A DNA stretch of 64,000 nucleotides from an uncultured Pedobacter sp. (GCF_946480185.1 NZ_CAMLIG010000005.1:1-64000), one strand, 5' to 3'. Counted from the stretch's first letter, positions 16,813 to 26,428 are shown. The notes: generated from the sequence alone by a model not told the origin. Program-made: numbers and translations.

Positions 16813-17264
16813 TGGAGACAGAAATAACAAATCTAGCCCAACTTCAAGAAAGAATAGTTCTTTTGAAAGTTAAAAAAGTCGAAGATGAAATTTATTTTAA
16901 TCAAAAGTACGAAGCTATTAAGCAGAAAGTACAGCATCCATTTAAATTTGTTAAAGATTTAGTGTCTTCTATTGCATTTGGTAATACCGGTAATATCGCC
17001 GGTAAGGCTGATTGGGCAACAACCATAGGAAGAATATTTTTTCCGATGGTGTTAAACAAAACTGTACTTAAAAATAGCGGGGTAATTATTAAAACTTTGG
17101 TTTCTTTGTTTTCACAAAGGGCAATTAATTATTCTGTTTTTAATAAAGATGTACTTTCTGGTTGGATAGACAAAGCAACGGATTTTGTGAAAGCAAAAAC
17201 AAAGAAAGAGAAGAGATATGGCGTTGATGATTACGGAATACCACCCGAAAGTGAGACCGCTTAA
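16812..17264 (+). CDS. Conserved hypothetical protein of the YtxH/holin operon
   Basis: I do not recognise a named domain in these 150 residues. It opens with a helical coiled stretch (TNLAQLQERIVLLKVKKVED), has a central Gly/Ala region that could pack on a membrane (SSIAFGNTGNIAGKADWATT) and a hydrophobic stretch about residues 75-105. The start codon overlaps the holin-like stop, so it is made together with that protein and probably acts with it at the inner membrane. A strong terminator follows 6 bases after the stop. Confidence 0.7.
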   Translation: METEITNLAQLQERIVLLKVKKVEDEIYFNQKYEAIKQKVQHPFKFVKDLVSSIAFGNTGNIAGKADWATTIGRIFFPMVLNKTVLKNSGVIIKTLVSLFSQRAINYSVFNKDVLSGWIDKATDFVKAKTKKEKRYGVDDYGIPPESETA

Positions 17265-17269
17265 AAAAT

Positions 17270-17306
17270 AAAAAACCCGATTTTAATTTTAAAATTGGGT
17301 TTTTTA
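17270..17306. terminator. Bidirectional terminator
   Basis: AAAAACCCGATTTT pairs with AAAATTGGGTTTTT (one G-T pair) and has A and T runs on the outside, so it can serve both the envelope operon and the convergent accA gene. Confidence 0.8.
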
Positions 17307-17326
17307 TTTTGTGTTTATACAAAATT

Positions 17327-18283
17327 TTAACTTTCAACAACTACACCCATTGAACAGAATTTGTCAATTCTTTCGCTAATTACCGTTTCAATGTCTTTTG
17401 ATTTTAACAGCTTTAAATCTGAAATTAATTTTTCTTTAATGGTATTAGCCATTTGCTCTGGATCTTGGTGAGCGCCACCTATAGGTTCTTTGATAATGCC
17501 ATCAATTAAACCGTTTGCCAGCATATTGTCCGAAGTTAGCTTTAAACATTCAGCAGCTTTTTCTTTAAAATCCCAACTTCTCCATAAAATGGACGAGCAA
17601 GATTCAGGCGAAATTACAGAATACCAAGTGTGTTCTAACATATAAACCCTGTCGCCAATACCAATTCCTAAAGCTCCTCCACTTGCACCTTCTCCAACGA
17701 TCATGCATATAATTGGCACTTTTAAGATAGACATTTCCAAAAGATTACGGGCAATCGCTTCTCCCTGGCCTCTTTCTTCGGCCTCCAAACCGGGGTAGGC
17801 ACCCGGTGTGTCAATAAAAGTTACCACTGGCTTGTTGAACTTTTCAGCCAGTTTCATTAATCGCAAGGCTTTTCTGTAGCCCTCAGGGTTGGCCATCCCA
17901 AAATTTCTATACTGTCTTAATTTTGTGTTTGTTCCTTTTTGATGACCAATAAACATTACTGTTTCGCCGTTTAAAGACCCAAAGCCACCAACTATAGCTT
18001 TGTCATCTTTTACCGTTCTGTCTCCATGCATTTCAATAAAGTCATCACAAATAGCTTCAATATATTGTAATGTATATGGTCTTTCGGGATGTCTTGAGAT
18101 TTGCACCTGTTGCCATCCTGTTAAGTTGGAGAAAATGTCATTTGTAGTTGTTTCAATTTTTTCATCAAGCTCTTTTAAAGTTGCAGACATGTCAACTTTA
18201 GTTTTTTCCGCAACTTGTTTTACCTTTTCAACTTGACCTTGCAGGTCGGCGATAGGCTTTTCAAAATCGAAAGAAGTCTTCAT
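17327..18283 (-). CDS. accA: Acetyl-CoA carboxylase carboxyltransferase subunit alpha
   Basis: The 318-residue protein is full length for AccA. It starts with the coiled N-terminal extension ([16 protein letters not shown]) and has the carboxyltransferase crotonase core: [50 protein letters not shown] in segments around residues 112-140, [20 protein letters not shown] and [17 protein letters not shown], where the paired glycines form the oxyanion holes. It pairs with AccD to move the carboxyl group from biotin to acetyl-CoA, the first step of fatty-acid synthesis. accD is not in the window. It is transcribed alone and convergent with the envelope operon. Confidence 0.96.
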   Translation of the reverse strand: MKTSFDFEKPIADLQGQVEKVKQVAEKTKVDMSATLKELDEKIETTTNDIFSNLTGWQQVQISRHPERPYTLQYIEAICDDFIEMHGDRTVKDDKAIVGGFGSLNGETVMFIGHQKGTNTKLRQYRNFGMANPEGYRKALRLMKLAEKFNKPVVTFIDTPGAYPGLEAEERGQGEAIARNLLEMSILKVPIICMIVGEGASGGALGIGIGDRVYMLEHTWYSVISPESCSSILWRSWDFKEKAAECLKLTSDNMLANGLIDGIIKEPIGGAHQDPEQMANTIKEKLISDLKLLKSKDIETVISERIDKFCSMGVVVES

Positions 18284-18519
18284 AATTTTTATTTTTTTGA
18301 GAGGTCTAAGTTATCGTTTACTTATCAAAAATGGAAATATGTGTTTTTATACGCGATTAAACATCTGAAAAACAGCTTATTATTTGAATATGCAGTCCCC
18401 TTAGTAGGCTAAATGTTAAAAACGAGGTTACACTTTTATTTAATTTAATTATTGCTAACTTTAATTGCAATCTTAACACAGTTTTATTTTCAGTTCAATT
18501 ACGTTTTCTAGACAGGCAA

Positions 18520-18912
18520 ATGGTAAAAACAACTTTTATTATAGACGATGATGAAACTTATGTTTATGCTATAAAAAGGTTAATTGATATCAGAAAGCTG
18601 TCAGAAAAAGTGTTGTCGTTCAAAAATGGTAAACAGGCGATGGATTACTTTACCGAAACTCCCATTGAAGATATTTTAATACCAGATGTAATTCTGCTTG
18701 ATGTTAGAATGCCTATTATGGACGGATGGGAGTTTTTAGAAGCTTTTGCTGAGTTTAACTTTATCGGTAAACAGAAAGTAGATCTGTACATGGTAAGTTC
18801 TTCCATTGATCCCCGGGATTTAACAAGAGCTGGAACAATACCTCTGGTAAAGAAATATTTATTTAAACCCATTGACTCGGAAGACTTAAAATTGATCTTT
18901 TCAAAAGATTAG
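18520..18912 (+). CDS. Single-domain response regulator
   Basis: The 130-residue receiver domain has the acidic pocket IIDDDE, phosphoacceptor Asp in VILLDVRMPIMDGWEF (about residue 61), the Ser pair of MVSSSID and Lys in LFKPIDSED. There is no output domain. It has no kinase beside it, so it is an orphan receiver. It precedes pheT by 149 bases with an independent promoter between them. Confidence 0.9.
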   Translation: MVKTTFIIDDDETYVYAIKRLIDIRKLSEKVLSFKNGKQAMDYFTETPIEDILIPDVILLDVRMPIMDGWEFLEAFAEFNFIGKQKVDLYMVSSSIDPRDLTRAGTIPLVKKYLFKPIDSEDLKLIFSKD

Positions 18913-19000
18913 ATTTTGCATCTCTTTGTATTCAAAAATCCCAATAATTGTGATACTTATAAATCTAATTGTTGTCTCTTAAAGTAAAGGCTAATTTTCT

Positions 19001-19008
19001 TACTTTTG
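19001..19008 (+). promoter_or_regulatory. Putative -7 box for pheT
   Basis: TACTTTTG matches TAnnTTTG and is 53 bases upstream of the pheT ATG. The leader is short, and I saw no leader peptide or T-box-like structure in it. Confidence 0.45.
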
Positions 19009-19061
19009 CCACTTAATGATGAAACCTTACAAGTTTCATAACCAAACACTAATATATTCTG

Positions 19062-21458
19062 ATGAAAATTTCATATAACTGGCTAAAGCAATTTATTGAT
19101 ACTGATAAAACTCCCGAAGAAATTTCGATCATTTTAACGGCGATAGGTTTAGAAGTGGAGTCTTTAGAAAAGGTTCAGGCAATTCCGGGCGGCTTAGAGG
19201 GGTTGGTAATTGGTTATGTAACAGCGTGTATTCAACATCCAAATGCAGACAGATTAAGAGTAACTAAAGTTGATGTTGGTAGTGGTGAGGATTTGCAAAT
19301 TGTTTGTGGCGCACCCAACGTTGCAACAGGGCAAAAAGTAGTTGTTGCTACGGTAGGTTGTACAGTTTACCCAAGTATTGGCGAACCTTTTAAAATAAAT
19401 AAATCAAAAATCAGAGGAGAAGAATCTGAGGGAATGATTTGTGCCGAAGATGAAATTGGTTTAGGCCAAGGCCATGCAGGGATTATGGTTTTACCAGAAG
19501 AAGCGATTGTTGGAACGCTAGCTAAAAACTATTTCAATTTAGCTGACGATTTTGTTTTTGAAATAGGCTTAACGCCAAACCGGGCAGATGCGGCTTCGCA
19601 TTTAGGCGTTGCCAGAGATGTTGCTGCTTATTTACAAATTCCAATCAAGCCGGATAATTTAGCGAGTTTTAAAACTGCGGATAAAAGTTTTGCAATTGAT
19701 GTCGATGTTTTAGATATCGAAGCAGCGCCAAGATATTGCGGGCTGACCATTTCTGGGGTTACGGTTAAAGAATCACCGAGCTGGTTGAAAGAAAAATTGG
19801 CTGTTATAGGCTTGCGCCCAATAAATAATATTGTTGATGCTACAAATTATATTTTACATGATTTAGGTCAGCCTTTGCATGCTTTTGATGCAGATCAAAT
19901 TGCTGGCGGGAAAATTTTGGTAAAGAAATGCCAAAACGGAACAAAATTTACCACCTTAGATGCAGTTGAAAGAACTTTAACCGCAGATGATTTAATGATT
20001 TGCGATACTGAAAAGCCACTTTGTATTGCGGGTGTTTTTGGAGGTCTTAATTCGGGAGTTACAGAAAGCACCAAAAATATATTTTTAGAAAGCGCTTATT
20101 TCAATGCGGTTTCTGTACGGAAAACTTCTAAAAGATTTGCTTTAAAAACAGATGCGTCTTTCAGGTTTGAACGCGGTACGGATCCGGAAATAACTGTGGT
20201 TGCGTTAAAGAAAGCCGCTTTGCTGATTCAGGAAATTGCAGGTGGCGAAATTACTTCTGATATTTTTGATCATTATCCAAATCCGATTGCACCTTTTGAA
20301 GTTGAACTTAGTTTTGAAAAGGTTGATCAATTAATTGGTAAAGCATTAGGCAATGATAAAATCACCGGTATCATCAAAGCTTTAGGAATTGAAGTGCTTA
20401 ACGAAAACGCTTCGGGCCTTTCGCTAAAAGTTCCTACCTATAAAGTAGATGTTACCCGCCCGGTTGATGTGATTGAGGAAGTTTTGCGTATTTATGGTTA
20501 CGATAATATTGAGATTCCGCAAAAGGTAAACGCATCGTTAAATGTTTCGCCAAAACCAGATAAAGAAGTAATCCAAAATACCATAGCCGATATGCTTTCG
20601 TCAAATGGTTTTTACGAAATTCTATCTAACTCTTTAACCAAATCTTCTTACTCAGAAAATCTGGATGAGGCCGTTAAAATTTTAAATCCCTTAAGTTCTG
20701 ATTTGGATGTGATGCGCCAAAGTATGTTGTACTCTGGATTAGAAGCCGTTGCATACAACCAAAACCGTAGAACTGCAGATGTGAAATTTTATGAGTTTGG
20801 AAAAACTTATCATGTTGCCGAAGGAAATTATCAGGAAAACAATCATCTCTCGATATTTTTAAGCGGAAAGTCGGAAGCCGAACAATGGAACCAACCAGCT
20901 ACAGCAATTAGTTTCTTCCATTTAAAAGCGACGGTTGATGCTATTTTAAAAAGATTAGGAGTTGTTAATCTACAATCAGAGGATGTAGAAAGCAAGGATT
21001 TTGAATACGGAATCCAATATAGAAGAGGAACTAAAATTTTGGTTTCTTTTGGAGCGGTTACTAAGAAAGTTTTAAAATTAGCGGATGTAAATAAGCCTGT
21101 CTTTTATGCTGATATCAACTGGGATATGTTGATGATGTTGGTGAAAAACAACAAAATCAGCTATAAGGAAGTTTCTAAATTCCCAGCGGTAAGAAGAGAT
21201 TTATCCATGCTGATCAATCAAAATGTACGTTTTGAAGATTTGAGACGAATTGCTATAAAAACCGAAAAAGCATTGCTGAAAGAAGTAAATGTTTTTGATG
21301 TTTATCAAGGTGATAAATTGCCAGAAGGTAAAAAATCGTACGCATTGAGCTTTACTTTACAGGATGAGCAAAAAACCTTAGAAGACAAACAGATTGATGC
21401 CATTATGCAAAAATTAATTGCTAACTTCGGTAAAGAAGCTGGGGCAGAGATTAGGTAG
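19062..21458 (+). CDS. pheT: Phenylalanine-tRNA ligase subunit beta
   Basis: The 798-residue protein has the full bacterial PheT layout: N-terminal MKISYNWLKQFI, an EMAP/tRNA-binding fold (about 40-150, NADRLRVTKVDVG and CGAPNV), the B3/B4 editing domain (about 210-380, with RPINNIVDATNY and HAFDADQI), B5 (about 400-475), the catalytic-like core, and the FDX-ACB anticodon-binding domain at the C-terminus (FPAVRRDLSML to the end). With PheS it charges tRNA-Phe and edits mischarged tyrosine. pheS is not adjacent, so the subunits are encoded apart. It is followed by cell-division and RNA-turnover genes. Confidence 0.97.
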   Translation: MKISYNWLKQFIDTDKTPEEISIILTAIGLEVESLEKVQAIPGGLEGLVIGYVTACIQHPNADRLRVTKVDVGSGEDLQIVCGAPNVATGQKVVVATVGCTVYPSIGEPFKINKSKIRGEESEGMICAEDEIGLGQGHAGIMVLPEEAIVGTLAKNYFNLADDFVFEIGLTPNRADAASHLGVARDVAAYLQIPIKPDNLASFKTADKSFAIDVDVLDIEAAPRYCGLTISGVTVKESPSWLKEKLAVIGLRPINNIVDATNYILHDLGQPLHAFDADQIAGGKILVKKCQNGTKFTTLDAVERTLTADDLMICDTEKPLCIAGVFGGLNSGVTESTKNIFLESAYFNAVSVRKTSKRFALKTDASFRFERGTDPEITVVALKKAALLIQEIAGGEITSDIFDHYPNPIAPFEVELSFEKVDQLIGKALGNDKITGIIKALGIEVLNENASGLSLKVPTYKVDVTRPVDVIEEVLRIYGYDNIEIPQKVNASLNVSPKPDKEVIQNTIADMLSSNGFYEILSNSLTKSSYSENLDEAVKILNPLSSDLDVMRQSMLYSGLEAVAYNQNRRTADVKFYEFGKTYHVAEGNYQENNHLSIFLSGKSEAEQWNQPATAISFFHLKATVDAILKRLGVVNLQSEDVESKDFEYGIQYRRGTKILVSFGAVTKKVLKLADVNKPVFYADINWDMLMMLVKNNKISYKEVSKFPAVRRDLSMLINQNVRFEDLRRIAIKTEKALLKEVNVFDVYQGDKLPEGKKSYALSFTLQDEQKTLEDKQIDAIMQKLIANFGKEAGAEIR

Positions 21459-21515
21459 GACTAAGTCAAAAGTAAAAAGACTCGAAAGAGAAATCCAAAT
21501 ACTGTATTCCACCAG

Positions 21516-21608
21516 AAATGGCGTTAACGATAGCAGTGGATACCGGCTTTGTGGCTAATGCCCTGCGCAGTATGATCCGCCGGTTGGCGGAGTATCAAAA
21601 CGCATAAT
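21516..21608 (+). repeat. Dispersed repeat C, copy 1, with nested palindrome
   Basis: The stretch begins GGCGTTAACGATAGCAG, has GGATACCGGC and GCGCAGTATGA, and ends with AACGC. A perfect stem TCCGCC-GGTT-GGCGGA lies at 21576-21591. The other copy is at 61951-62016. Confidence 0.6.
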
Positions 21609-21644
21609 GAATTTAAAAAAAAACAAAAACATCATCAAAAATAA

Positions 21645-21932
21645 ATGTCTGTAATTGCTAAGAAATTAGATCAGGTGCTGGACCGCACCCAAAAGCTGGT
21701 TGAACTATCAAAAGCTTTACAGGAGCAAAATGACCTTATTAATTTGGAAAACCAATCGTTAAAAGTTGCATTGGAGAGCAGTGAAATTAAACGAAAAGAA
21801 ATGGAAGAAAAATTACGTTTGGTTAAATTAGCGAAGAGTTTAGAAGGGTCAAGTGAAAAAACACTTGATATCAAACAAAAAATTAACGAATTTGTGCGGG
21901 AAATAGATAAGTGTATTGTATTGCTGAAGTAA
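21645..21932 (+). CDS. Coiled-coil protein upstream of zapA (ZapB-like)
   Basis: The 95-residue protein is almost entirely a coiled coil with heptad-like spacing (KLDQVLDRTQKLVELSKALQ and onward to residue 60) and a short C-terminal helix. It has no membrane segment. Its position 26 bases before zapA and its size suggest a small division-site coiled coil similar in role to ZapB, but sequence identity to ZapB is not something I can show. It is likely co-transcribed with zapA. Confidence 0.7.
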   Translation: MSVIAKKLDQVLDRTQKLVELSKALQEQNDLINLENQSLKVALESSEIKRKEMEEKLRLVKLAKSLEGSSEKTLDIKQKINEFVREIDKCIVLLK

Positions 21933-21958
21933 GTAATACAGGTGAACCTAATGATCAG

Positions 21959-22252
21959 ATGGGAGAAATCTCGATAAAAATAAATATTGCCGACCGTGTT
22001 TATCCTTTAAAGATCAACATGGAAGAGGAAGAAGTGGTGAGGAGAGCTGCCAAGTTAATTAATGACCGCATTAAGGAGTTGCAAGACAAATATGCGGTTA
22101 AAGATAAACAAGACCTGCTTTCTATGTGTGTGTTGCATTATGCTACGCTGTCTTTAAACGCAGAGAAAAAAGCTAGCCATGCAGATACAGATGTAGCGGA
22201 GAAGGTGGAAGAATTGGAGGGTATTTTAAACGATTTTTTCAACAAAGCATAA
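21959..22252 (+). CDS. zapA: Cell division protein ZapA
   Basis: The ATG at 21959 gives 97 residues matching ZapA (PF05164): strand-turn-strand start EISIKINIADRVYPLKI, then EEEEVVRRAAKLINDRIKEL and a long C-terminal helix. An upstream in-frame ATG at 21911 overlaps the previous gene and would add 16 residues unlike the family. ZapA binds FtsZ and crosslinks protofilaments at midcell. In many Bacteroidota zapA is followed by 6S RNA and rny, as here. Confidence 0.92.
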   Translation: MGEISIKINIADRVYPLKINMEEEEVVRRAAKLINDRIKELQDKYAVKDKQDLLSMCVLHYATLSLNAEKKASHADTDVAEKVEELEGILNDFFNKA

Positions 22253-22286
22253 TTATTTAATCAGAATAAACTATTTTTGAAAATAT

Positions 22287-22456
22287 AACCGCTTTAGGTT
22301 TTAGGTTTCACTATTTATTAAACTTAACACTTCGATATTAAGAAGGGTAACAAAAGCGTCACTCATTTGGCTTTGCCATCTGTTTATGGCTTAAACCCTA
22401 AAACATGTTCGACAAGTTTACAATACTGGGATCTAAAATTTAATGCGGTTTTTTTA
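22287..22456 (+). ncRNA. ssrS: Candidate 6S RNA (6S-Flavo type)
   Basis: The non-coding gap between zapA and rny folds as a long-range hairpin. GTTTTAGGTTT (22298-22308) pairs with AAACCCTAAAAC (22393-22404, one bulged base), and an inner hairpin GCCAT/ATGGC lies at 22375-22390. AACCGC (22287-22292) can close with GCGGTT (22445-22450), just before a T run. The core span of about 110 bases fits the 6S-Flavo family (RF01685), a regulator that occupies RNA polymerase. The position beside zapA is typical for 6S RNA. The call rests on position and pairing; the ends are approximate. Confidence 0.55.
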
Positions 22457-22477
22457 TTTTATTATTAATTACAATTT

Positions 22478-24040
22478 ATGGAAATAGTTTTTTACCTAGT
22501 TATAGCTATAGTAGCGTTTGGGCTGGGTATTGTTACTGGGAGATACTTGCTTCGCCAGCTACTGAAACAACAGGAAGTTGCTGCGCAGGGCAAAGTGAAA
22601 AAGATTTTAAGAGAGGCAGAAAATAATGCCGAGATCTTGAAGAAAAACAAGCTGTTGGAAGCTAAAGAGAAGTTTTTGCAGATGAAGGCTGATCATGAGC
22701 AGGAAATTAATCAGAAAAACAACGTTATTGCCCAAAGGGAAAACACGCTGAAGCAGAAAGAACAATCGTTGAACCAAAAACTGGAAAACCAATCTAAAAA
22801 AGAGCAAGAGTTGGAAAACCAACGCAACGCTTTTGAAAAGCAAACGGAAATTTTAAAAGCCAAACAGGAAGAAGTTGAAGCTGTAAAACTGCAACATGTT
22901 TCTCAGCTAGAGGCTATTGCTGGTTTATCTGCGGCAGAAGCAAAAATTCAATTAGAAAGCAATTTAAAAGAAGAAGCCCGTACCAATGCGATGGCTTCTA
23001 TCAAAGATATTGTGGATGATGCCCGTTTAACAGCAGCTAAAGAAGCTAAAAAAGTGGTAATCCAAACTATCCAACGTACCGCTACAGAATCTGCAATTGA
23101 AAACACGGTCTCTATTTTCAATATTGAGAACGATGAGATCAAAGGAAGAATTATTGGTCGTGAAGGACGTAATATTAGAGCTTTAGAAGCCGCTACTGGT
23201 ATCGAGATTATTGTAGATGATACTCCAGAAGCCATTATTTTATCCGGTTTTGATCCGGTTCGTCGTGAAATCGCTCGTTTAGCTTTGCACCGTTTGGTAA
23301 CGGACGGACGTATCCACCCTGCCCGTATTGAGGAGGTAGTTGCTAAAACCCAAAAGCAAATTGAGGAAGAGATTGTAGAAATTGGCGAACGTACCGTTAT
23401 TGATTTAGGAATCCACGGTTTGCACCCTGAGTTGATTAGGATGGTTGGACGTATGCGTTACCGTTCTTCTTACGGACAGAACTTATTACAACACTCTCGT
23501 GAGGTGGCGAATTTCTGTGCTACAATGGCATCTGAATTAGGATTGAACGCTAAAATGGCGAAAAGAGCTGGATTACTGCATGATATTGGAAAGGTTCCAG
23601 ATGACAATCCGGAATTGCCTCACGCAATTTTGGGTATGCAGTTGGCAGAGAAGTATAAGGAGCATCCAGAAATTTGTAATGCCATTGGGGCTCACCATGA
23701 TGAAATTGAAATGACTTCCATGATTTCTCCAATTATACAGGCTTGTGATGCTATTTCTGGCGCAAGACCTGGCGCAAGACGCGAAGTAGTAGAAAGTTAT
23801 ATCCGTAGGTTAAAAGAATTGGAAAGCTTAGCTTTATCTTATCCTGGAGTGGAAAAAACTTTTGCAATACAAGCCGGAAGAGAACTTAGGGTTGTGGTAG
23901 AAAGTGAAAAAATTTCTGATGCGCAGTCTGAGATCCTGGCTGCTGATATTTCAAACCGTATTCAAACCGAAATGACCTATCCGGGACAAATTAAAGTAAC
24001 GGTGATTAGGGAAACTAGGAGTGTGGCTTACGCTAAATAG
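22478..24040 (+). CDS. rny: Ribonuclease Y
   Basis: The 520-residue protein has the complete RNase Y layout: an N-terminal membrane anchor (residues 2-22), a long charged coiled coil (about 40-150), a KH domain with [15 protein letters not shown] (about 223-237) and an HD domain with the catalytic HDIGK (about 368-372), the IGAHH metal ligands and a C-terminal domain ending [11 protein letters not shown]. It starts bulk mRNA decay by endonucleolytic cleavage at the inner membrane. A terminator follows 43 bases after the stop. Confidence 0.97.
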   Translation: MEIVFYLVIAIVAFGLGIVTGRYLLRQLLKQQEVAAQGKVKKILREAENNAEILKKNKLLEAKEKFLQMKADHEQEINQKNNVIAQRENTLKQKEQSLNQKLENQSKKEQELENQRNAFEKQTEILKAKQEEVEAVKLQHVSQLEAIAGLSAAEAKIQLESNLKEEARTNAMASIKDIVDDARLTAAKEAKKVVIQTIQRTATESAIENTVSIFNIENDEIKGRIIGREGRNIRALEAATGIEIIVDDTPEAIILSGFDPVRREIARLALHRLVTDGRIHPARIEEVVAKTQKQIEEEIVEIGERTVIDLGIHGLHPELIRMVGRMRYRSSYGQNLLQHSREVANFCATMASELGLNAKMAKRAGLLHDIGKVPDDNPELPHAILGMQLAEKYKEHPEICNAIGAHHDEIEMTSMISPIIQACDAISGARPGARREVVESYIRRLKELESLALSYPGVEKTFAIQAGRELRVVVESEKISDAQSEILAADISNRIQTEMTYPGQIKVTVIRETRSVAYAK

Positions 24041-24083
24041 GAGGTGTTAAGACGTGAGAATTGAGACTTTCATTAAGTCTTCT

Positions 24084-24114
24084 AAAGCGATGGAAAATTC
24101 CCATCGCTTTTTTT
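24084..24114 (+). terminator. Terminator after rny
   Basis: AAAGCGATGG (24084-24093) and CCATCGCTTT (24101-24110) form a perfect 10-bp stem with a 7-base loop and a T run. Confidence 0.85.
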
Positions 24115-24130
24115 GTATCTGATGAATCAA

Positions 24131-24165
24131 TTCAGCTCTGTGCCCTCCGCGTTCTCTGTGGTTAA
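24131..24165 (-). repeat. Dispersed ACCACAGAGG repeat B, inverted copy
   Basis: On the minus strand this reads TTAACCACAGAGAACGCGGA and then GGGCACAGAGCTG. It matches the plus-strand copy that begins at 24718, so the two lie inverted on either side of the Mpo1-like gene. Confidence 0.65.
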
Positions 24166-24174
24166 AATAAATAT

Positions 24175-24182
24175 TACCTTTG
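24175..24182 (+). promoter_or_regulatory. Putative -7 box for the Mpo1-like gene
   Basis: TACCTTTG matches TAnnTTTG, 34 bases before the ATG at 24217. It lies directly next to the inverted repeat copy. Confidence 0.4.
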
Positions 24183-24216
24183 CAAATAAATCTCTGTACC
24201 CGCTGTGTAAACCAAT

Positions 24217-24717
24217 ATGAAGAAAGAAGAAAAAAGACAAATTGATATTTTATTTGACAGGTATTCAGAAAGCCATCAAAATCCCACAAATAAATTAATT
24301 CACTGGATTTGTGTACCACTGATTGTTTTTAGTATTATTGGTTTACTTACGGCAATTCCATTTCCGCATATTGCATTTTTAGGAAAGTACAATATGTACA
24401 TCAATTGGTTTTCTTTTGTGCTTGCAGTTTCAATTTATTATTATTCCACACTTTCCCCCATACTTTCCTATTTGATGCTATTCTTTTTCGGGATTTGCTA
24501 CTTTTTTGTGATACAGTTAGAATATTTAGAAAGAGGAGGAGGGCCGGCTTTGTGGCAGGTAAGTTTGGCTATATTTATTTTAGCTTGGATTGGCCAGTTT
24601 GTAGGGCATAAAATAGAAGGGAAAAAGCCGTCTTTTTTAGATGATTTAAGATTCTTATTAATTGGACCTATTTGGTTGCTACATTTTGTGCTTAAGAAAT
24701 TGAATGTGCGATACTAA
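24217..24717 (+). CDS. Mpo1-like (DUF962) membrane protein
   Basis: This 166-residue protein has the DUF962 layout: a start with FDRYSESHQNPTNKLIHWICVP (His20 and His29 in two short stretches), four hydrophobic helices (about 30-48, 59-75, 78-95, 105-122), then QFVGHKIEGKKPSFLDDLRF with a further conserved His. Yeast Mpo1 is an iron-dependent dioxygenase of the endoplasmic reticulum that shortens 2-hydroxy fatty acids by one carbon; the conserved histidines are kept here. Sphingolipids with hydroxy acyl chains are common in Sphingobacteriaceae, which gives a plausible substrate. That substrate assignment is inference. Confidence 0.85.
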   Translation: MKKEEKRQIDILFDRYSESHQNPTNKLIHWICVPLIVFSIIGLLTAIPFPHIAFLGKYNMYINWFSFVLAVSIYYYSTLSPILSYLMLFFFGICYFFVIQLEYLERGGGPALWQVSLAIFILAWIGQFVGHKIEGKKPSFLDDLRFLLIGPIWLLHFVLKKLNVRY

Positions 24718-24850
24718 GTTTTTAACCACATAGGTCGCTAACTTTTTTACGGAGTTTACAGAGATAAATAGTGGAGCTAACCACAGAGGACGCAAAGGTT
24801 CACAGAGCTGGATATTTGATCTCATAACTCTGTGTTCTTTGTTAAAATCA
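24718..24850 (+). repeat. Dispersed ACCACAGAGG repeat B, direct copy
   Basis: The stretch contains TTAACCACATAGG, GAGTTTACAGAGAT, CTAACCACAGAGGACGC, TTCACAGAGCTGG and ends with ACTCTGTGTTCTTTGTTAAA, the rough reverse of its own start. It forms an imperfect large hairpin and matches copies at 24131, 38803 and 41150. Confidence 0.65.
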
Positions 24851-24855
24851 TCAAC

Positions 24856-26289
24856 CTAAGGCCAAATGCCCATATTCATGTAAGACACCGCTATCTTATC
24901 TACCGCAGCAACAAAAGCGGCAGTGCGCAAACTTCCGGTTTTGCGGGTCATCTTGAGTTCTCTAATCTCATGGTATGATCGTACCATCGTATCTTCTAAA
25001 CCCGAATTTACCAGCTCAAGTTCCGAAGCTCCTTTTGCTATCATCAAACGTTGTTCTGGCGTTAAAATTGTTCCCGTGGTAGATTCTATCAAGTTCATGA
25101 TATTGGTGTTCGAATTTTCATCATACCTACGATCCATTCTTCCAAAAGCTACATGAGATAAATTTTTAAGCCACTCAAAATAAGAAACAGTTACCCCCCC
25201 GGCATTTGCGTACATATCCGGTACAATAATTCCTCCGTTTTCTAAAAACATCGCGGCAGCACTCGGAGTAGTTGGTCCGTTGGCACCTTCACCAATAATT
25301 TTGGCTTTAAGCCGTCTAACATTTGCATCTGTAATTTGATTTTCTAATGCGGCAGGGACTAAAATATCGCATTCCTGCTCTAAGCCTTCTGCAGAATTGG
25401 CAAATTCTTTTTTCGCTTTGGCGTATCCCAATATAGAACCGGTCGCTTTTCTATGTTTTACCACCTCATCCAAATCTAAACCATCCTCATTGTAAATGGC
25501 GCCTTCATATTCGCACAACCCAACTATTGTAGCTCCAAGTTCACTAAGATATTTTGCCGAATGATAGCCTACGTTTCCTAAGCCTTGTACAATTATTTTT
25601 TTATCTCCTAAACCAGGCTGCAAACCCAAAGCCTTCATGTCGTCCGTAATGGAAACACATTCTCTAATTGCGTAGGCAACCCCACGTCCTGTGGCCTCTT
25701 TTCTGCCAGCAATTCCGTGTAATGCAATTGGCTTTCCGGTAACACAACCCATGGCATCTAAAGAACCGGGATTCATAGTTAAATAAGTATCGGCAATCCA
25801 TGACATTTCTCGCTCACCAGAACCATAATCCGGCGCCGGGACATCTATTCCTGGGCCAATAAAATTCTTTTTGATTAATTCTACCGTATAACGGCGGGTT
25901 ATATTTTCTAATTCGGCTACCGTATAATTTTTGGGATTTATTTTTATTCCGCCTTTGGCACCGCCGAAGGGTACGTTAACGATGGCGCATTTGTAGGTCA
26001 TTAAAGCGGCCAATGCCATTACTTCATCTTCGTTCACCATTTCGCTGTAGCGGATACCTCCTTTAGTTGGCGACATGTGGTGCGAATGTTCTACCCGCCA
26101 AGCATGAATAATTTCGAAACTATTTCCTTTACGAATGGGGAATTGAAACCGGTAAACGCTATTACACGCTTTAATTTGGTTGAGCAGACCTTGGTCGTGA
26201 TTGCTGTATTTCGCAGCTTGATCCACATATTGGCATACATCGGCATAAAAATGTGGCTCCTCAGTAAAAAGATGGTTTGCTTTATTCAT
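24856..26289 (-). CDS. gdhA: Glu/Leu/Phe/Val dehydrogenase (glutamate dehydrogenase)
   Basis: The 477-residue protein has the dimerisation domain with the substrate-lysine segment [37 protein letters not shown] (about residues 105-121) and [17 protein letters not shown]. The Rossmann domain carries [16 protein letters not shown] (about 228-243). The catalytic Asp in PAPDYGSGE is present. It interconverts glutamate with 2-oxoglutarate and ammonia. Its length fits the NAD-type of Bacteroidota, and the symbol is a family-level choice. It is transcribed alone, followed by a repeat. Confidence 0.88.
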   Translation of the reverse strand: MNKANHLFTEEPHFYADVCQYVDQAAKYSNHDQGLLNQIKACNSVYRFQFPIRKGNSFEIIHAWRVEHSHHMSPTKGGIRYSEMVNEDEVMALAALMTYKCAIVNVPFGGAKGGIKINPKNYTVAELENITRRYTVELIKKNFIGPGIDVPAPDYGSGEREMSWIADTYLTMNPGSLDAMGCVTGKPIALHGIAGRKEATGRGVAYAIRECVSITDDMKALGLQPGLGDKKIIVQGLGNVGYHSAKYLSELGATIVGLCEYEGAIYNEDGLDLDEVVKHRKATGSILGYAKAKKEFANSAEGLEQECDILVPAALENQITDANVRRLKAKIIGEGANGPTTPSAAAMFLENGGIIVPDMYANAGGVTVSYFEWLKNLSHVAFGRMDRRYDENSNTNIMNLIESTTGTILTPEQRLMIAKGASELELVNSGLEDTMVRSYHEIRELKMTRKTGSLRTAAFVAAVDKIAVSYMNMGIWP

Positions 26290-26354
26290 AATGTTATAAT
26301 TTGGTTATAAAACACTAGTTAAGCAAAGTTTGAACTGAAAAAATCAGCACACAG

Positions 26355-26389
26355 AAAATCTTTTTTCCTGCCTAGGCAGAAAGATTTTG
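26355..26389. repeat. Palindromic element between gdhA and the ccm genes
   Basis: CTGCCTAGGCAG (26368-26379) is a perfect 12-base palindrome, flanked by AAAATCTTT on the left and AAAGATTTT on the right. The whole can form a hairpin of about 20 bp and may end the cytochrome c maturation transcript coming from the right. Confidence 0.5.
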
Positions 26390-26428
26390 ATTAAAACTTT
26401 GTTCAATTAACTAAAGCAAAGTTTCTGC

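Noticed and set aside
18284..18519. Possible RNA gene between accA and the receiver gene
   Set aside because: The gap is AT-rich with no stable fold or tRNA-like arms that I could identify.
24047..24319. Minus-strand frame of 90 codons after rny
   Set aside because: It covers the rny terminator, the inverted repeat and the start of the Mpo1-like gene; it is an accidental frame.
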